From NCBI GenBank assembly GCA_038205115.1, contig JBBRCE010000002.1, positions 62,001 through 126,000 of the forward strand: a DNA stretch of 64,000 nucleotides. The letters run 5' to 3'. Within the stretch, counting starts at the first letter, position 1, and each line of letters begins with the position of its first letter. The translations under genes and the position numbers were made by a program. Of this stretch, positions 26,242-35,300 are shown piece by piece. The notes below the pieces were generated by a model, which saw nothing but the letters and a program-made list of their open reading frames with translations, made no database searches and had not been told where the DNA came from. Source of the DNA: JBBRCE01 sp038205115 (GTDB taxonomy: Bacteria; Planctomycetota; Planctomycetia; Pirellulales; JBBRCE01).

Positions 26242-27804
26242 TCATTCGCTACCGATTTGCGCCGGCGGATAGTCCGCGCTGCGGGCAAAATGCGCTTCCA
26301 AAAACTTCATCACCGCAAGGACGAGATCTTCGCGCCAGTGGGCAGCCATTACCTGTACGCCCACCGGCAGTCCGGCGCTACTGCTCTCGGCCTGCCGTGC
26401 CGCCAGGTCGGTCGGATCGGTTTTGCCGCGGCTGGCGAATTCTTCGCCCGCGCGTACGCGCGTGGCCGCCAACGTGCCGGCCGGAATGCCTAACACGTTG
26501 GCCAGAATGCTGTAGCTGGCGGCTGGAATCAACTCCAGCGAAGTGCCATGCGCCAGCGCTGGCACGCCGAACGGTGGACAGACAATGGCGTCCAACTGCT
26601 GTTCGCGCCACAGGCTCATGAAGTTTTGCACGTAAGCTTCCAGTCGGCCAACCACTTGCCAATAGCCGTTGGCCGAAAGCGGGCCCGTATTCCGCAGCAG
26701 CGTTGCGCGACGCTGTTGGTCCAGCGCGGCGAGTGTTGCGGCCACCAACGGCCGCATCGGAAAGCGCAGACCAGCCAGCCGCAACAGCCGTTTGATCCGC
26801 CAATCGCGCGGGCTGCTGCCGAGCATCCGCCGAAAACGCTGCCCACCGTCCGCGCCCAGCAGCCCCGAGTAAATCGCCATGCAGTCGGCCATGTTGGGCG
26901 GCGCAAAGGGAACGACCGTTGCGCCAGCCGCGCGCAGAGCCGCAGCGGCTTCTCCGGTCGCCCGCACAATCGCCGGCGAAGCGGTAAAGTATCCATCGTC
27001 GGCGTAAAATCCGATCGTCAGTTGCGAAATTTCCTTCGTCCCGCCACCGCCGTTTGCGTTGGCCGGCGCTATGCGATGATCGACCAGTGGCTGATTGCTG
27101 GCGGTCGTCAGCACCTGGAGCGCAAGCGTCAAATCATCGACGCTCCGCGCCAACGGACCGGCTTGCAGTTTGACGGCGTCCATGCCAGACAATGTCGATA
27201 CGCAACCGATATTCGTCAGCCGGCCAGCCGTCGGCTTGATGCCGTGAATGCCGCACGAATGCGCCGGCTGGCGGATGCTCCCGCCCAGATCGCTGCCTAA
27301 GCCTAGCACCGAACCGCCGGCGGCAACGATGGCCGCTTCGCCGCCGCTACTGCCGCCGGGCGAACGATCGGGGCGCGTGGGGTGATTGGTCCGGCCGAAG
27401 AGCGGATTGTCGGACTCGTGAAAGAACATCAACTGCGAAACGTTCGTTTTTCCTAGCACGATGGCGCCCGCCGCCTTGAGCGCGGCCACCAATACGCCGT
27501 CGCGATCGGCCCGATGTTCTCGTCGCGCATGCACGCCGAGTGTCGATGCCATGCCTTGAACTTCGAAGCAGTCTTTCACCGTGATTGGTACGCCGGCCAG
27601 CGGTCCGAGCGGTATTCCGTTGGCGCGCAGCCGATCGATTTCTTCCGCCTCGCGCCGCGCTCGGTCGAATCGGGTGCCAATCACGGCATTGATAGGCGGA
27701 TTGACGGCTTGCAGTTCGGCAATGTAAGCGTCGGCGACCTCGGCGGCCGTCGTTTCTCCGGCCGCAATTCGGGCGGCAATCTGCGTGGCGCGTTGTGCGA
27801 TCAT
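26242..27804 (-). CDS. Amidase signature family enzyme
   Basis: The start at 27804 (MIAQRATQIAARIAAGETTAAEVADAYIAEL) gives 520 aa; an upstream extension to 28047 is Cys/Arg-rich and not family-like. The Ser-cisSer-Lys triad is present: the Lys in GVPITVKDCFEVQG, and the two serines in RSPGGSSGGEAAIVAAGGSVLGLGSDLGGSIRQPAHSCGIHGIKPT. This family hydrolyses amides and includes GatA. The C-terminus (CPPFGVPALAHGT, LPVGVQVMAAHWREDLVLAVMKFLE) also fits. No gatB or gatC is nearby, so it is more likely a free-standing amidase than the tRNA amidotransferase subunit. The substrate is unknown. Confidence 0.9.
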   Translation of the reverse strand: MIAQRATQIAARIAAGETTAAEVADAYIAELQAVNPPINAVIGTRFDRARREAEEIDRLRANGIPLGPLAGVPITVKDCFEVQGMASTLGVHARREHRADRDGVLVAALKAAGAIVLGKTNVSQLMFFHESDNPLFGRTNHPTRPDRSPGGSSGGEAAIVAAGGSVLGLGSDLGGSIRQPAHSCGIHGIKPTAGRLTNIGCVSTLSGMDAVKLQAGPLARSVDDLTLALQVLTTASNQPLVDHRIAPANANGGGGTKEISQLTIGFYADDGYFTASPAIVRATGEAAAALRAAGATVVPFAPPNMADCMAIYSGLLGADGGQRFRRMLGSSPRDWRIKRLLRLAGLRFPMRPLVAATLAALDQQRRATLLRNTGPLSANGYWQVVGRLEAYVQNFMSLWREQQLDAIVCPPFGVPALAHGTSLELIPAASYSILANVLGIPAGTLAATRVRAGEEFASRGKTDPTDLAARQAESSSAGLPVGVQVMAAHWREDLVLAVMKFLEAHFARSADYPPAQIGSE

Positions 27805-28089
27805 GGTTCGACGGTGGGTTTTTGATAGCACATTCTCGATGCTCGTTGATTCACGCCCGCAGAAATTCGGGGCCAAACAACGTTCGCAGCGAATTTCACC
27901 GCTGGCAATGGAAGCGGAGAAAATATCGTGCAGGCAATTATGAGGATCGAATGAGTTTTGCAACAGGCTTCGATTGGCCGATCGCAGCGGTATTTCCGCG
28001 TCGGCATCGAAATGTAAGATAGAATGGATTAAAATTGGCTCGACCATTGTGCCTGCCTACAATCCTACCATTCAGCCCCCGGGCAAACC

Positions 28090-30240
28090 GTGTCAGACCA
28101 AGTTTTCCAGCCCGACCATTTCCTCAATCGCGAACTGAGTTGGCTGGAGTTTAACGCGCGGGTGCTCGAAGAAGCCAAAGATCCAACCAATCCGCTGCTC
28201 GAGCGGATGAAGTTCCTGTCGATCTTCAGCTCGAATCTCGACGAGTTCTTCATGGTCCGCGTCGCCGGTCTTCGCGAGCAGGCGTTTGGCGACGGCGCGC
28301 CGCAAGATTACTCGCCCGACGGCATGCATCCGTTCACGCAATTGCAGGCCATTGCCCTGCGTACCCAAGAACTGGTTGCGCAGCAGTACCGCTGCTGGAA
28401 CGAAAAAATCTTGCCACAATTGGCTCACGAAAATCTGCGACTGCTGCAGCACGAAGAATTGAACGACGAGCAGCGACTGGCCGTGGATCGTTTTTTTTAT
28501 CAGCGCGCCTATCCGATCTTGACGCCGATGGCCGTCGATCCGGCCCATCCCAGCCCGCGCTATCACAACCGAGGTTTGTACCTGGCCGCCATGTTGGAGC
28601 GGCGACGTGGTTTAGGCCCCAAGCAACTGTTTGCGGTGGTTCAAGTGCCGCAAGTGTTGCCGCGGTTGGTGCCCATCGGACCCGGTGGCGATCATCAATT
28701 CATTCTGCTGGAAGAAATCGTTTCGGCCAAGCTGCCCGAACTGTTCGGCGGCTTCTTCGTGCAGTCGTGGACTACGTTTCGGATTACGCGCGATAGCGAT
28801 ATCGAACTGCTGGAGCAAGAGTCCGACGACATGCTGCGGCTGATCGAAGATCGGCTCAAGGCCCGCCAGCGTGGCGATGCGGTGCGATTGGAAGTCTCTG
28901 CCCGGGGCAGTGAAGAACTGTCGCGGATGATCATCGACGACGAAGAGCTTCGCGACGCGCGCCAGGATTACAGCGAAGTCTATCGAATCGACGGTCCGCT
29001 CGATCTGACCGCGCTGATGGAATTGAGCAAAGTGCCCACGCTCAGCCACCTTCGCGATGCCTCGTTCGTGCCGCAGATGGCGCGCGGGATGCGCCGCCGC
29101 AGCGACGATTTATTTGCCGCCATTTCGCGCAAAGATATTCTGCTCCACCATCCGTACGACTCGTTCGACCCGGTGGTGGATTTTGTCAAACGGGCGGCCA
29201 ACGACCCCAAGGTGCTGGCCATCAAGCAGACGCTGTATCGCACCAGCGGCGACTCGCCGGTAACTCGCGCGCTGATTCAAGCGGCCGAAAACGGTAAGCA
29301 CGTCACGGCGCTGGTCGAACTGAAAGCTCGCTTCGATGAAGCCAATAACGTCAGTTGGGCGCGGCAATTGGAACGGGCCGGCGTCCACGTGGTGTTTGGA
29401 TTTCTCGATCTAAAAACGCACTGCAAAATGTCGCTGGTGGTGCGCCAAGAGAGCGGCGGCATGCGTCGCTATGTGCATCTGGGCACCGGCAATTACAATC
29501 CAACCACCGCGCTGCTGTACACGGATCTGGGTCTGTTCACGGCCAGCGAAGACATTGCCGACGACGTTTCCGCGCTGTTCAATTTGCTCACCGGTTACTC
29601 GCAAGGCCACCAGTGGCGCAAGCTGGTGATCGCGCCCACCGACTTGCATCATCGCACGCTCCAGCTCATCGAAAATCAAACCGACTTGGCCAAGGCTGGC
29701 AAGCCGTCGCGAATTTTCGCCAAGCTCAACGCCATCGTCGATCATCGCGTCATCGAAGCTCTCTACCGTGCCAGTCAGGCCGGCGTGCCCATCGACTTGA
29801 TTGCCCGCGGCGTCTGCGGCTTGCGGCCCGGACTACCTGGCATTTCCGAGACGATCCGCGTGCGCAGCATTGTCGATCGCTTTCTGGAGCACAGTCGAAT
29901 CTACGTTTTTGGTCCGGACAGCGACGCGCAGGTGTTTTTGTCCAGTGCGGATTGGATGCCGCGCAACTTCTTCCGCCGAGTGGAAGTGATGTTTCCGATC
30001 GAGTCGGTGGAACTCAAGGATCGCATTCTGCACGAGATTATTCCGCCGTACTTGCGCGACAACGTCAAAGCTCGCTTCTTGGCGTCCGATGGCATTTACG
30101 CGCATCCGCCGGCGCCAGACGGCAATACGCGATTCCGTTGTCAAGAAAGCCTGCTCGCCGCGCGTCCGCCGGTCATCAATGCCGATGGCCGCGTTTCCGG
30201 CAACGGCTTGTCGAAGCTGGACGAATCGCGGGCAATGTAA
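28090..30240 (+). CDS. ppk1: Polyphosphate kinase 1
   Basis: The product is 716 aa with a GTG start at 28090, right before the conserved N-terminus (FLNRELSWLEFNARVLEEA and LSIFSSNLDEFFMVRVAGL). PPK1 makes polyphosphate reversibly from ATP. The catalytic region is intact: TALVELKARFDEANNVSWARQLERAGVHVVFGFLDLKTHCKMSLVVR includes the autophosphorylated His region (THCK), then YVHLGTGNYNP, and the second conserved His in IVDRFLEHSRIYVF. Length and domain order (N, H, C1, C2) are normal. It is divergent from the amidase gene and convergent with the exonuclease gene. Confidence 0.97.
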   Translation: MSDQVFQPDHFLNRELSWLEFNARVLEEAKDPTNPLLERMKFLSIFSSNLDEFFMVRVAGLREQAFGDGAPQDYSPDGMHPFTQLQAIALRTQELVAQQYRCWNEKILPQLAHENLRLLQHEELNDEQRLAVDRFFYQRAYPILTPMAVDPAHPSPRYHNRGLYLAAMLERRRGLGPKQLFAVVQVPQVLPRLVPIGPGGDHQFILLEEIVSAKLPELFGGFFVQSWTTFRITRDSDIELLEQESDDMLRLIEDRLKARQRGDAVRLEVSARGSEELSRMIIDDEELRDARQDYSEVYRIDGPLDLTALMELSKVPTLSHLRDASFVPQMARGMRRRSDDLFAAISRKDILLHHPYDSFDPVVDFVKRAANDPKVLAIKQTLYRTSGDSPVTRALIQAAENGKHVTALVELKARFDEANNVSWARQLERAGVHVVFGFLDLKTHCKMSLVVRQESGGMRRYVHLGTGNYNPTTALLYTDLGLFTASEDIADDVSALFNLLTGYSQGHQWRKLVIAPTDLHHRTLQLIENQTDLAKAGKPSRIFAKLNAIVDHRVIEALYRASQAGVPIDLIARGVCGLRPGLPGISETIRVRSIVDRFLEHSRIYVFGPDSDAQVFLSSADWMPRNFFRRVEVMFPIESVELKDRILHEIIPPYLRDNVKARFLASDGIYAHPPAPDGNTRFRCQESLLAARPPVINADGRVSGNGLSKLDESRAM

Positions 30241-30263
30241 GTTCGCTGCTTTTGACCGCGCGG

Positions 30264-30812
30264 CTAACAACTCGTCGCGAGTTGCAACTCGACGTGCGCC
30301 ATGGCGGCCAACACAATCCGCGCGCAGGCCTCGGCATCGCTGGCGGCATCGTGATGTTGCAGCGGAATCTGCAAGAAGTCGCAGACGTTTGGCAGTTTGG
30401 CCGGCCGCAATTGCCAGGTCTGCCGGGCCAGTCGCACCGTACATTGAAACGGCGTCAGCGGCGGCGGCAGCATCGCCTGAAAACAACATTCGCGCAGCAC
30501 GCCACGGTCGAAGCCCGCATTGTGCGCCGCGATAAAGTCGACGCCTTCTACCAGCGGCAGCAGCAGCGGCCAGATTTCCGCAAACACGGGTTGATTGGCC
30601 ACTTGCCGCCAACTGATGCCGTGGATGTGCGTAAAGTGAAACGTGCGCCGCGGCGGGCGAATCAAGCGGCACTCGCGGGCAACGATCTGCCGGCCTTCCA
30701 CCCGCACCACCGCCAGGCTGCAGGCGCTATCGCGACCGTAATCCGCCGTTTCGAAATCAATCGCCGCAAACGCCCGCGGCGGACATTGCGGATCGAACCA
30801 TTTTCGCGGCAT
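30264..30812 (-). CDS. DEDDh 3'-5' exonuclease (DnaQ / epsilon-like)
   Basis: The start at MPRKWFDPQCPP (30812) gives 182 aa; MERS four codons upstream (30824) is equally possible, and the frame is open further. The three exonuclease motifs are visible: ExoI FAAIDFETADYG (Asp and Glu), ExoII FIAAHNAGFDRGVL (Asp) and ExoIII HHDAASDAEACARIVL (His and Asp). HFTHIHGISWRQV also matches the family. It is a free-standing proofreading-type or general 3'-5' DNase, not fused to a polymerase. It converges on ppk1 with 23 bp between the stops. Confidence 0.88.
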   Translation of the reverse strand: MPRKWFDPQCPPRAFAAIDFETADYGRDSACSLAVVRVEGRQIVARECRLIRPPRRTFHFTHIHGISWRQVANQPVFAEIWPLLLPLVEGVDFIAAHNAGFDRGVLRECCFQAMLPPPLTPFQCTVRLARQTWQLRPAKLPNVCDFLQIPLQHHDAASDAEACARIVLAAMAHVELQLATSC

Positions 30813-31006
30813 GCTTCGCTCCATCGAATTGGGCGCAACGCGCCGGCCGCTTCGAACACCGGAAAGCGGCAGCGGATTGCCTACCGGTTCAAGATAATCC
30901 TCGGAGAGCGCCCGCTCCAGCCCAAAACCCGCGGCACGCAAGCAGGCACGCGAACCGAACTGCTCTTGTCAAATTTCGCCTAGGGCTATCCAATTGCCGT
31001 TCCGTT

Positions 31007-31720
31007 ATGGCAATCTGCTCGCTCACGTTTAGCCCTGGCATGGAAACCTCGCTTCACCGTCAATTGAAAACCATGTTTGCCGGCGAAGCTGCGCGCGTTG
31101 AGGTCCGCTTGGGCAGCTTTCGGATCGACGCCGTGGTGGGCGATGAACTGATCGAAATTCAACATGGTTCGCTGGGTGCCATTCGTAAAAAGATCGCCCG
31201 CTTGCTGGAAGAGCACGACGTCCGCGTGGTCAAGCCGATTGTCGCCAGCAAAACGCTGATCAAACGCAAGCGAAAAGGTGGCAAAGTCGCTGAGCGACGC
31301 TTGAGCCCCAAGCGTGGGAAACTGCTCGACCTGTTCGACGAACTGATTTATTTCACCAACGTTTTTCCGCATCCGCGTTTGACCTTGGACGTGGCGCTGG
31401 TGGAAGTCGAAGAATGGCGCTACCCCGGCCACGGTCGACGCCGGCGCTGGCGAGCCAACGATTTCCAAGTCGAAGATCAAAAGTTGGTTGGCGTGGTCGA
31501 TAGCCATCGACTTCAGACCGGCGACGATCTACTGGCGCTGCTGGATTGCCCTTTGCCGCCCGTGTTTCATACCGGCGATTTGGCGTCAGGGCTGGGCATC
31601 GCACGCCCGCTGGCGCAGCGGATTGCCTATTGCCTACGCAGCATGCAAATCGCCAGCACGGTGGGCAAGAAGGGCAACTCGCTGCTCTACAAACTCGCTC
31701 CCGCGCGCAAAGCCGCGTGA
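31007..31720 (+). CDS. Conserved hypothetical protein with ExQ nuclease-like motif and winged-helix-like C-terminus
   Basis: The product is 237 aa; Met at 31040 (METSLHRQLKTMF) may be the real start. The N-terminal part (RVEVRLGSFRIDAVVGDELIEIQHGSLGAIRKKIARLLEEH) has the Asp...Glu-x-Gln arrangement (I-D-A-V-V ... I-E-I-Q) of PD-(D/E)xK-fold nucleases in which Gln replaces Lys. A basic middle follows (KTLIKRKRKGGKVAERRLSPKRGK). The C-terminus (FHTGDLASGLGIARPLAQRIAYCLRSMQIASTVGKKGNSLLYKL) reads like a winged helix. I do not recognise the family. Nuclease activity is a hypothesis based on motif spacing alone. Confidence 0.68.
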   Translation: MAICSLTFSPGMETSLHRQLKTMFAGEAARVEVRLGSFRIDAVVGDELIEIQHGSLGAIRKKIARLLEEHDVRVVKPIVASKTLIKRKRKGGKVAERRLSPKRGKLLDLFDELIYFTNVFPHPRLTLDVALVEVEEWRYPGHGRRRRWRANDFQVEDQKLVGVVDSHRLQTGDDLLALLDCPLPPVFHTGDLASGLGIARPLAQRIAYCLRSMQIASTVGKKGNSLLYKLAPARKAA

Positions 31721-31922
31721 TCGCGCAGCAGGACAGATCGCAGCGCTCGCCCACGGTGCGATCGTCACAGACGTTGTAAGCGTCAGCGAAATCGCGGCAC
31801 TCGTCCGCCGCCGGGGCTGGGCAATGTTCGCCGCGATGCCGACCGGTCGCAATCGAAAGCTAGATTTCTCGTAGTGCCTTGAAATCTGCTGATCGAAAGC
31901 GTTCCCTGCCGGAAGTGCTCGC

Positions 31923-33113
31923 ATGTTGCCGTTTATACCCGCGTATCAAACTTTGGGTCTGTTCTCAGGCTGGAAATTGCAGAGCCGGGCGAGCCTGCCG
32001 TATCCGCTGTCGCACGACCAGTTGCGGCTGTATTATCTCGGCCGAAACGCTGTTTTCCACGGCGCGATTGCGCTCGATTTGAAAGCCGGCGACGAAGTGC
32101 TGTTTCCGGCTTATCACAGTGGCACGGAAGCGGCGCCGCTGCGGCATTTGGGTTTGAAACTCAACTTTTATAGCGTGGCGCGCGACTACTCGCTCGATCT
32201 GGAAGAAATCGAAAGCAAGATCACGCCAGCCACCAAGGCGCTGTACGCCATTCATTTTTTTGGCTTTCCGGGGCCGATTGCCGCGCTCCGCGAACTAGCA
32301 GACAGGTATGCTATTCCGCTCATCGAAGATGTGGCGCTGAGTTTTTTGGCGGACATCGATGGGCGGCCGCTCGGCACCTGGGGCGACATTAGTATCTTCA
32401 CGCTTTACAAAGCCATGCCGGTTGCCGCTGGCGGCGTGCTGGCCATCAATCGGCCGGGCATCGCGCTACCGCCCGCCGCGAAGTGCGGTGGTTACTACTC
32501 GGAATTCAATCTGACGGCCAAACACGTGCTGAATCATTTGGAACTACACTTTGGCCGCTGTGGACAGTTCTGCAATCGAGTCGCGCGAAAACTGTTGGGC
32601 GCGGCGATCGCGCCCAAAAGGCCCAAATTGGAATCGCCGGAAACGTTGACGTTCGAGCCGTACTTGCTGAATCGCGGGATGGGCGCGTTGACTCGCGGTT
32701 TGCTGCGGCACTTCGATTACGCCAGTGCGGCGGCACGTCGCCGCGAAAACTACGAATCGCTTGTTCGCCGGCTGCTTGGTTCGCAGGTGGTGATGATGCA
32801 CGAGCATCTGCCCGAGGGTGCGATGCCGCTGTTCTTTCCGATCCTGGTCGAGGACAAATTCGCGGCCGTAGCGCGGTTGCATGCCGCCGGAGTCGAAGCG
32901 ATTCCCGTGTGGGGCATTCATCACCCGTGGCTCACGCCGGGCGAATTTCCGGATGTGGAATTCATGGTCAATCACGCGGTCGAAATTCCCATCTATCAAG
33001 ATCTGCGTCCGCGGCATTTGGATCAAATTGCCCGCGCGCTGGAAGCGAACTGCTCGACGTGCAATGATGCTTGGTTGCAACCGCTGCCGCAGCGCGAATC
33101 CTTGCTAGTCTGA
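31923..33113 (+). CDS. DegT/DnrJ/EryC1/StrS-type PLP aminotransferase
   Basis: The 396-aa protein matches the sugar aminotransferase family: NAVFHGAIALDLKAGDEVLFPAYHSGTEAAPLRHLGLKLNF, KALYAIHFFGFPGPIAALRELADRYAIPLIEDVALSFLAD (PLP ring contact at D136) and GDISIFTLYKAMPVAAGG, with the PLP-binding Lys at K163. The usual S-F-x-x-x-K is seen as F-T-L-Y-K. These enzymes aminate keto-sugars for glycans and antibiotics, which fits the glycan theme of the window. The N-terminal 'G.' box common in the family is weak, so it may belong to a divergent subgroup. Confidence 0.85.
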   Translation: MLPFIPAYQTLGLFSGWKLQSRASLPYPLSHDQLRLYYLGRNAVFHGAIALDLKAGDEVLFPAYHSGTEAAPLRHLGLKLNFYSVARDYSLDLEEIESKITPATKALYAIHFFGFPGPIAALRELADRYAIPLIEDVALSFLADIDGRPLGTWGDISIFTLYKAMPVAAGGVLAINRPGIALPPAAKCGGYYSEFNLTAKHVLNHLELHFGRCGQFCNRVARKLLGAAIAPKRPKLESPETLTFEPYLLNRGMGALTRGLLRHFDYASAAARRRENYESLVRRLLGSQVVMMHEHLPEGAMPLFFPILVEDKFAAVARLHAAGVEAIPVWGIHHPWLTPGEFPDVEFMVNHAVEIPIYQDLRPRHLDQIARALEANCSTCNDAWLQPLPQRESLLV

Positions 33114-33143
33114 TCGACGGAGAGGCTGGGGAATTCGCACACT

Positions 33144-33500
33144 TCATGCCCGCGGTCCAAGCAGCGCGCCAAGACCGTAGAACTGTAAGGCAATCTGTTG
33201 ATCGAAGCCGGGAAATTCCAGCAGCTTGATACGAAAGCTCCCGCACCGACCGTCCGCCAATTCCATTTCGAACCGTTTGCTGGCGATTGGCGACAGCGCT
33301 GTGGAATTTACGCCCGATGGTAACGTGAACGCGCCCCACCACTTGGTTTTTTCTTCGCCCGAAATGGCGAAGAACAAGTAGACGGCAACACCAGTGGCGA
33401 TAATTGCAGTCCCCATTTTAATGGTTGCTGAAATGGGCGGCGGCGTTTTTTCGCCGCTCGTGGCCAGCGGAACTTGGCCAGCTCGGCCATGAAATGACAT
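33144..33500 (-). CDS. Small single-span membrane protein, hypothetical
   Basis: The start at 33500 has gaagg six bases upstream and gives 118 aa; ATG at 33506 is the alternative. One membrane segment is visible (MGTAIIATGVAVYLFFAI). A C-terminal domain of about 65 residues follows (KTKWWGAFTLPSGVNSTALSPIASKRFEMELADGRCGSFRIKLLEFPGFDQQIALQFYGL), with balanced composition. No family is recognised. It overlaps another small frame upstream (33418-33612) that could be part of the same gene after a frameshift. Confidence 0.55.
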   Translation of the reverse strand: MSFHGRAGQVPLATSGEKTPPPISATIKMGTAIIATGVAVYLFFAISGEEKTKWWGAFTLPSGVNSTALSPIASKRFEMELADGRCGSFRIKLLEFPGFDQQIALQFYGLGALLGPRA

Positions 33501-33612
33501 ACTCATCCTTCGGATTCACTTTCCACCGGACGCTCCGGGATATGGCAATCGCGGTCGTTTTCCAAATATATTCTTCAGGCACATCTGCGTAAAAGCGTCG
33601 ATTATTGGCCAT
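33418..33612 (-). CDS. Possible small protein overlapping the membrane-protein gene
   Basis: The 64-aa frame starts MANNRRFYADVPEEYIWKTTAIAIS. Its first 40 residues look protein-like (mixed composition), but the last 24 overlap the membrane-protein frame and read as shadow. It may be a short real gene, a spurious frame, or the N-terminus of the downstream gene after a frameshift near 33500. No ribosome-binding site is obvious. Confidence 0.25.
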   Translation of the reverse strand: MANNRRFYADVPEEYIWKTTAIAISRSVRWKVNPKDEYVISWPSWPSSAGHERRKNAAAHFSNH

Positions 33613-33792
33613 TATTCATTTCTCGCACCGCTCAATCGCGAGGTCTGTCCGTAATCGTACCGACGAGCCAATCTTTTAACGATTAGAATGGAGGGATCGT
33701 CACTTACTTCCCTTTCCCGCATCACCTTTTAGATACGGCTTGACGATTCGCGTCCGGGCCCGCTTCATCGGTGGTCCTATCAGGACGCACCG

Positions 33793-34518
33793 ATGAATTC
33801 GCTTCCTCCGCCGTTGCTTTCGGCCAACGCGCTACTCGCTTATCTGCCGGCCGGCGAACTGCAACGGCTTTCGACCATGTTGCAACCGGTGACCTTGGAA
33901 TTTAAATCCACACTGTACAACGTGGGCGGCCCAATCGATTACGTCTACTTTCCGAGATCCGGCATCATCTCCGCCATGACCGCCATGGGCGACGGCCGGG
34001 CGATCGAAGTCGCCACCATCGGCAATGAGGGCATGTCGGGACTCTCAGCGCTACTTGGCGGCGGAACCTCGCCTTATGACGTCATCGTGCAGATTGCCGG
34101 CAGCGGCTGGCGAATGCGCAGTGATCATTTGCAGCAAGAGGCCGATCGAAATGGCGATTTCCGCAAAATCATCATGCTCTACCACGATGCGTTCGCCGTG
34201 CAGGTGGCCTATTCAGTGGCATGCAACGGCCTGCACACCGTTGAGATGCGCTGTAGCCGCTGGCTGTTGATGACGCAGGATCGCATTGGCTCGCCCGAAC
34301 TCAATCTGACTCATGAATTCTTGTCCGTCATGCTCGGGGTTCGGCGGGCCACCATCACCGACATCCTCAATCCGCTGCAACGCGGCGGCTTGCTCCGCAC
34401 CCACCGCGGCATGATCGAAATTCTTGATCGCCCTGGGCTGGAAGCCATTTCTTGCGAGTGTTACGAGATGGTGAAGCAGCAGTTCGGCAAACTCTTTCCG
34501 CACCGCGCCGCGGCCTAA
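33793..34518 (+). CDS. Crp/Fnr-family transcriptional regulator
   Basis: The product is 241 aa. A cyclic-nucleotide-binding-type beta barrel comes first (LLAYLPAGELQRLSTMLQPVTLEFKSTLYNVGGPIDYVYFPRSGIISAMTAMGDGRAIEVATIGNEGMSGLSALLGG). A dimer helix and a winged helix follow (WLLMTQDRIGSPELNLTHEFLSVMLGVRRATITDILNPLQRGGLLRTHRGMIEILDRPGLEAISCECY). Cys residues are few and there is no Fnr-type cluster motif, so it is not an Fnr-like oxygen sensor; the ligand is unknown. It precedes a two-component pair but is separated by 128 bp. Confidence 0.9.
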   Translation: MNSLPPPLLSANALLAYLPAGELQRLSTMLQPVTLEFKSTLYNVGGPIDYVYFPRSGIISAMTAMGDGRAIEVATIGNEGMSGLSALLGGGTSPYDVIVQIAGSGWRMRSDHLQQEADRNGDFRKIIMLYHDAFAVQVAYSVACNGLHTVEMRCSRWLLMTQDRIGSPELNLTHEFLSVMLGVRRATITDILNPLQRGGLLRTHRGMIEILDRPGLEAISCECYEMVKQQFGKLFPHRAAA

Positions 34519-34646
34519 TCGCCGCCGGTCGGCCGCTGGAAATTGCCTCGAACTGTGGTCCCGGAGATTTCCGCCCGCGGCCCAGCTTGGACTATACTTG
34601 AGTTGGCGTGCATTCGGTGCAAACCCGGCTCAAGGTCAGTCTCAAA

Positions 34647-35300
34647 ATGCGTGTGCTCGTGGTGGAAGACGAACCCGAACTGCTGCGGGCCGTGGCTCAA
34701 TCGCTGCGCGAGGCCGGCTATGCCGTGGACGAAGCGGCCGACGGCGAAGACGGGCTGTTCAAAGCGCAAAGCTGGGAGTACGACGCCCTAGTGCTGGATT
34801 TGATGCTGCCCCGGCTTAACGGCTGGCAACTGCTGGAAAAACTGCGGCAGGTCAAGAAAACGCCCGTGCTGATTCTCACCGCCCGCGACGGCGTGGCCGA
34901 TCGCATTCGCGGGCTCGATACCGGGGCCGACGATTACCTGGTCAAGCCGTTCGATTTGGCCGAACTGTTGGCCCGCGTCCGCGCCTTGATCCGACGTTCG
35001 GCCGGTCAGCCCAACCCGCTGCTGGAGATTGGCGACATCTGCATCGACACGCGTTCCAAGCATGTCAGCGTCGGCGGCAAACAGGTAGACCTCACCGCGC
35101 GCGAATACGCGCTGGTCGAACTGTTGGCGTTGCGGCGTGGCGAACTGGTTTCGCGAACCATGATTTACGAACATCTGTTTGACGAAGATGACGACACGCT
35201 TTCCAATTTGGTTGACGTCCACGTTTCCAACATTCGCAAAAAACTCGGCAAAGACTTCATTGGCACGCGGCGCGGTCAAGGATACATCGTCCATGGTTAA
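34647..35300 (+). CDS. OmpR-family response regulator
   Basis: The start at MRVLVVEDEPELL (34647) gives 217 aa. The receiver domain has the acidic pair in VEDEP, the phospho-acceptor D51 in LVLDLMLPRLNGW, the Thr in LILTARD and the Lys in LVKPFD. The C-terminal winged helix is of the Trans_reg_C type (HVSVGGKQVDLTAREYALVELLALRRGELVSRTMIYEHLF...SNLVDVHVSNIRKKLG...IGTRRGQGYIV). The last eight bases overlap the start of the sensor-kinase gene (ATGGTTAA), so the pair is translationally coupled. Confidence 0.95.
   Translation: MRVLVVEDEPELLRAVAQSLREAGYAVDEAADGEDGLFKAQSWEYDALVLDLMLPRLNGWQLLEKLRQVKKTPVLILTARDGVADRIRGLDTGADDYLVKPFDLAELLARVRALIRRSAGQPNPLLEIGDICIDTRSKHVSVGGKQVDLTAREYALVELLALRRGELVSRTMIYEHLFDEDDDTLSNLVDVHVSNIRKKLGKDFIGTRRGQGYIVHG

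Noticed and set aside
26242..27804. GatA subunit of the tRNA amidotransferase
   Set aside because: The amidase signature fits, but no gatB or gatC is nearby, so only the general family is called.
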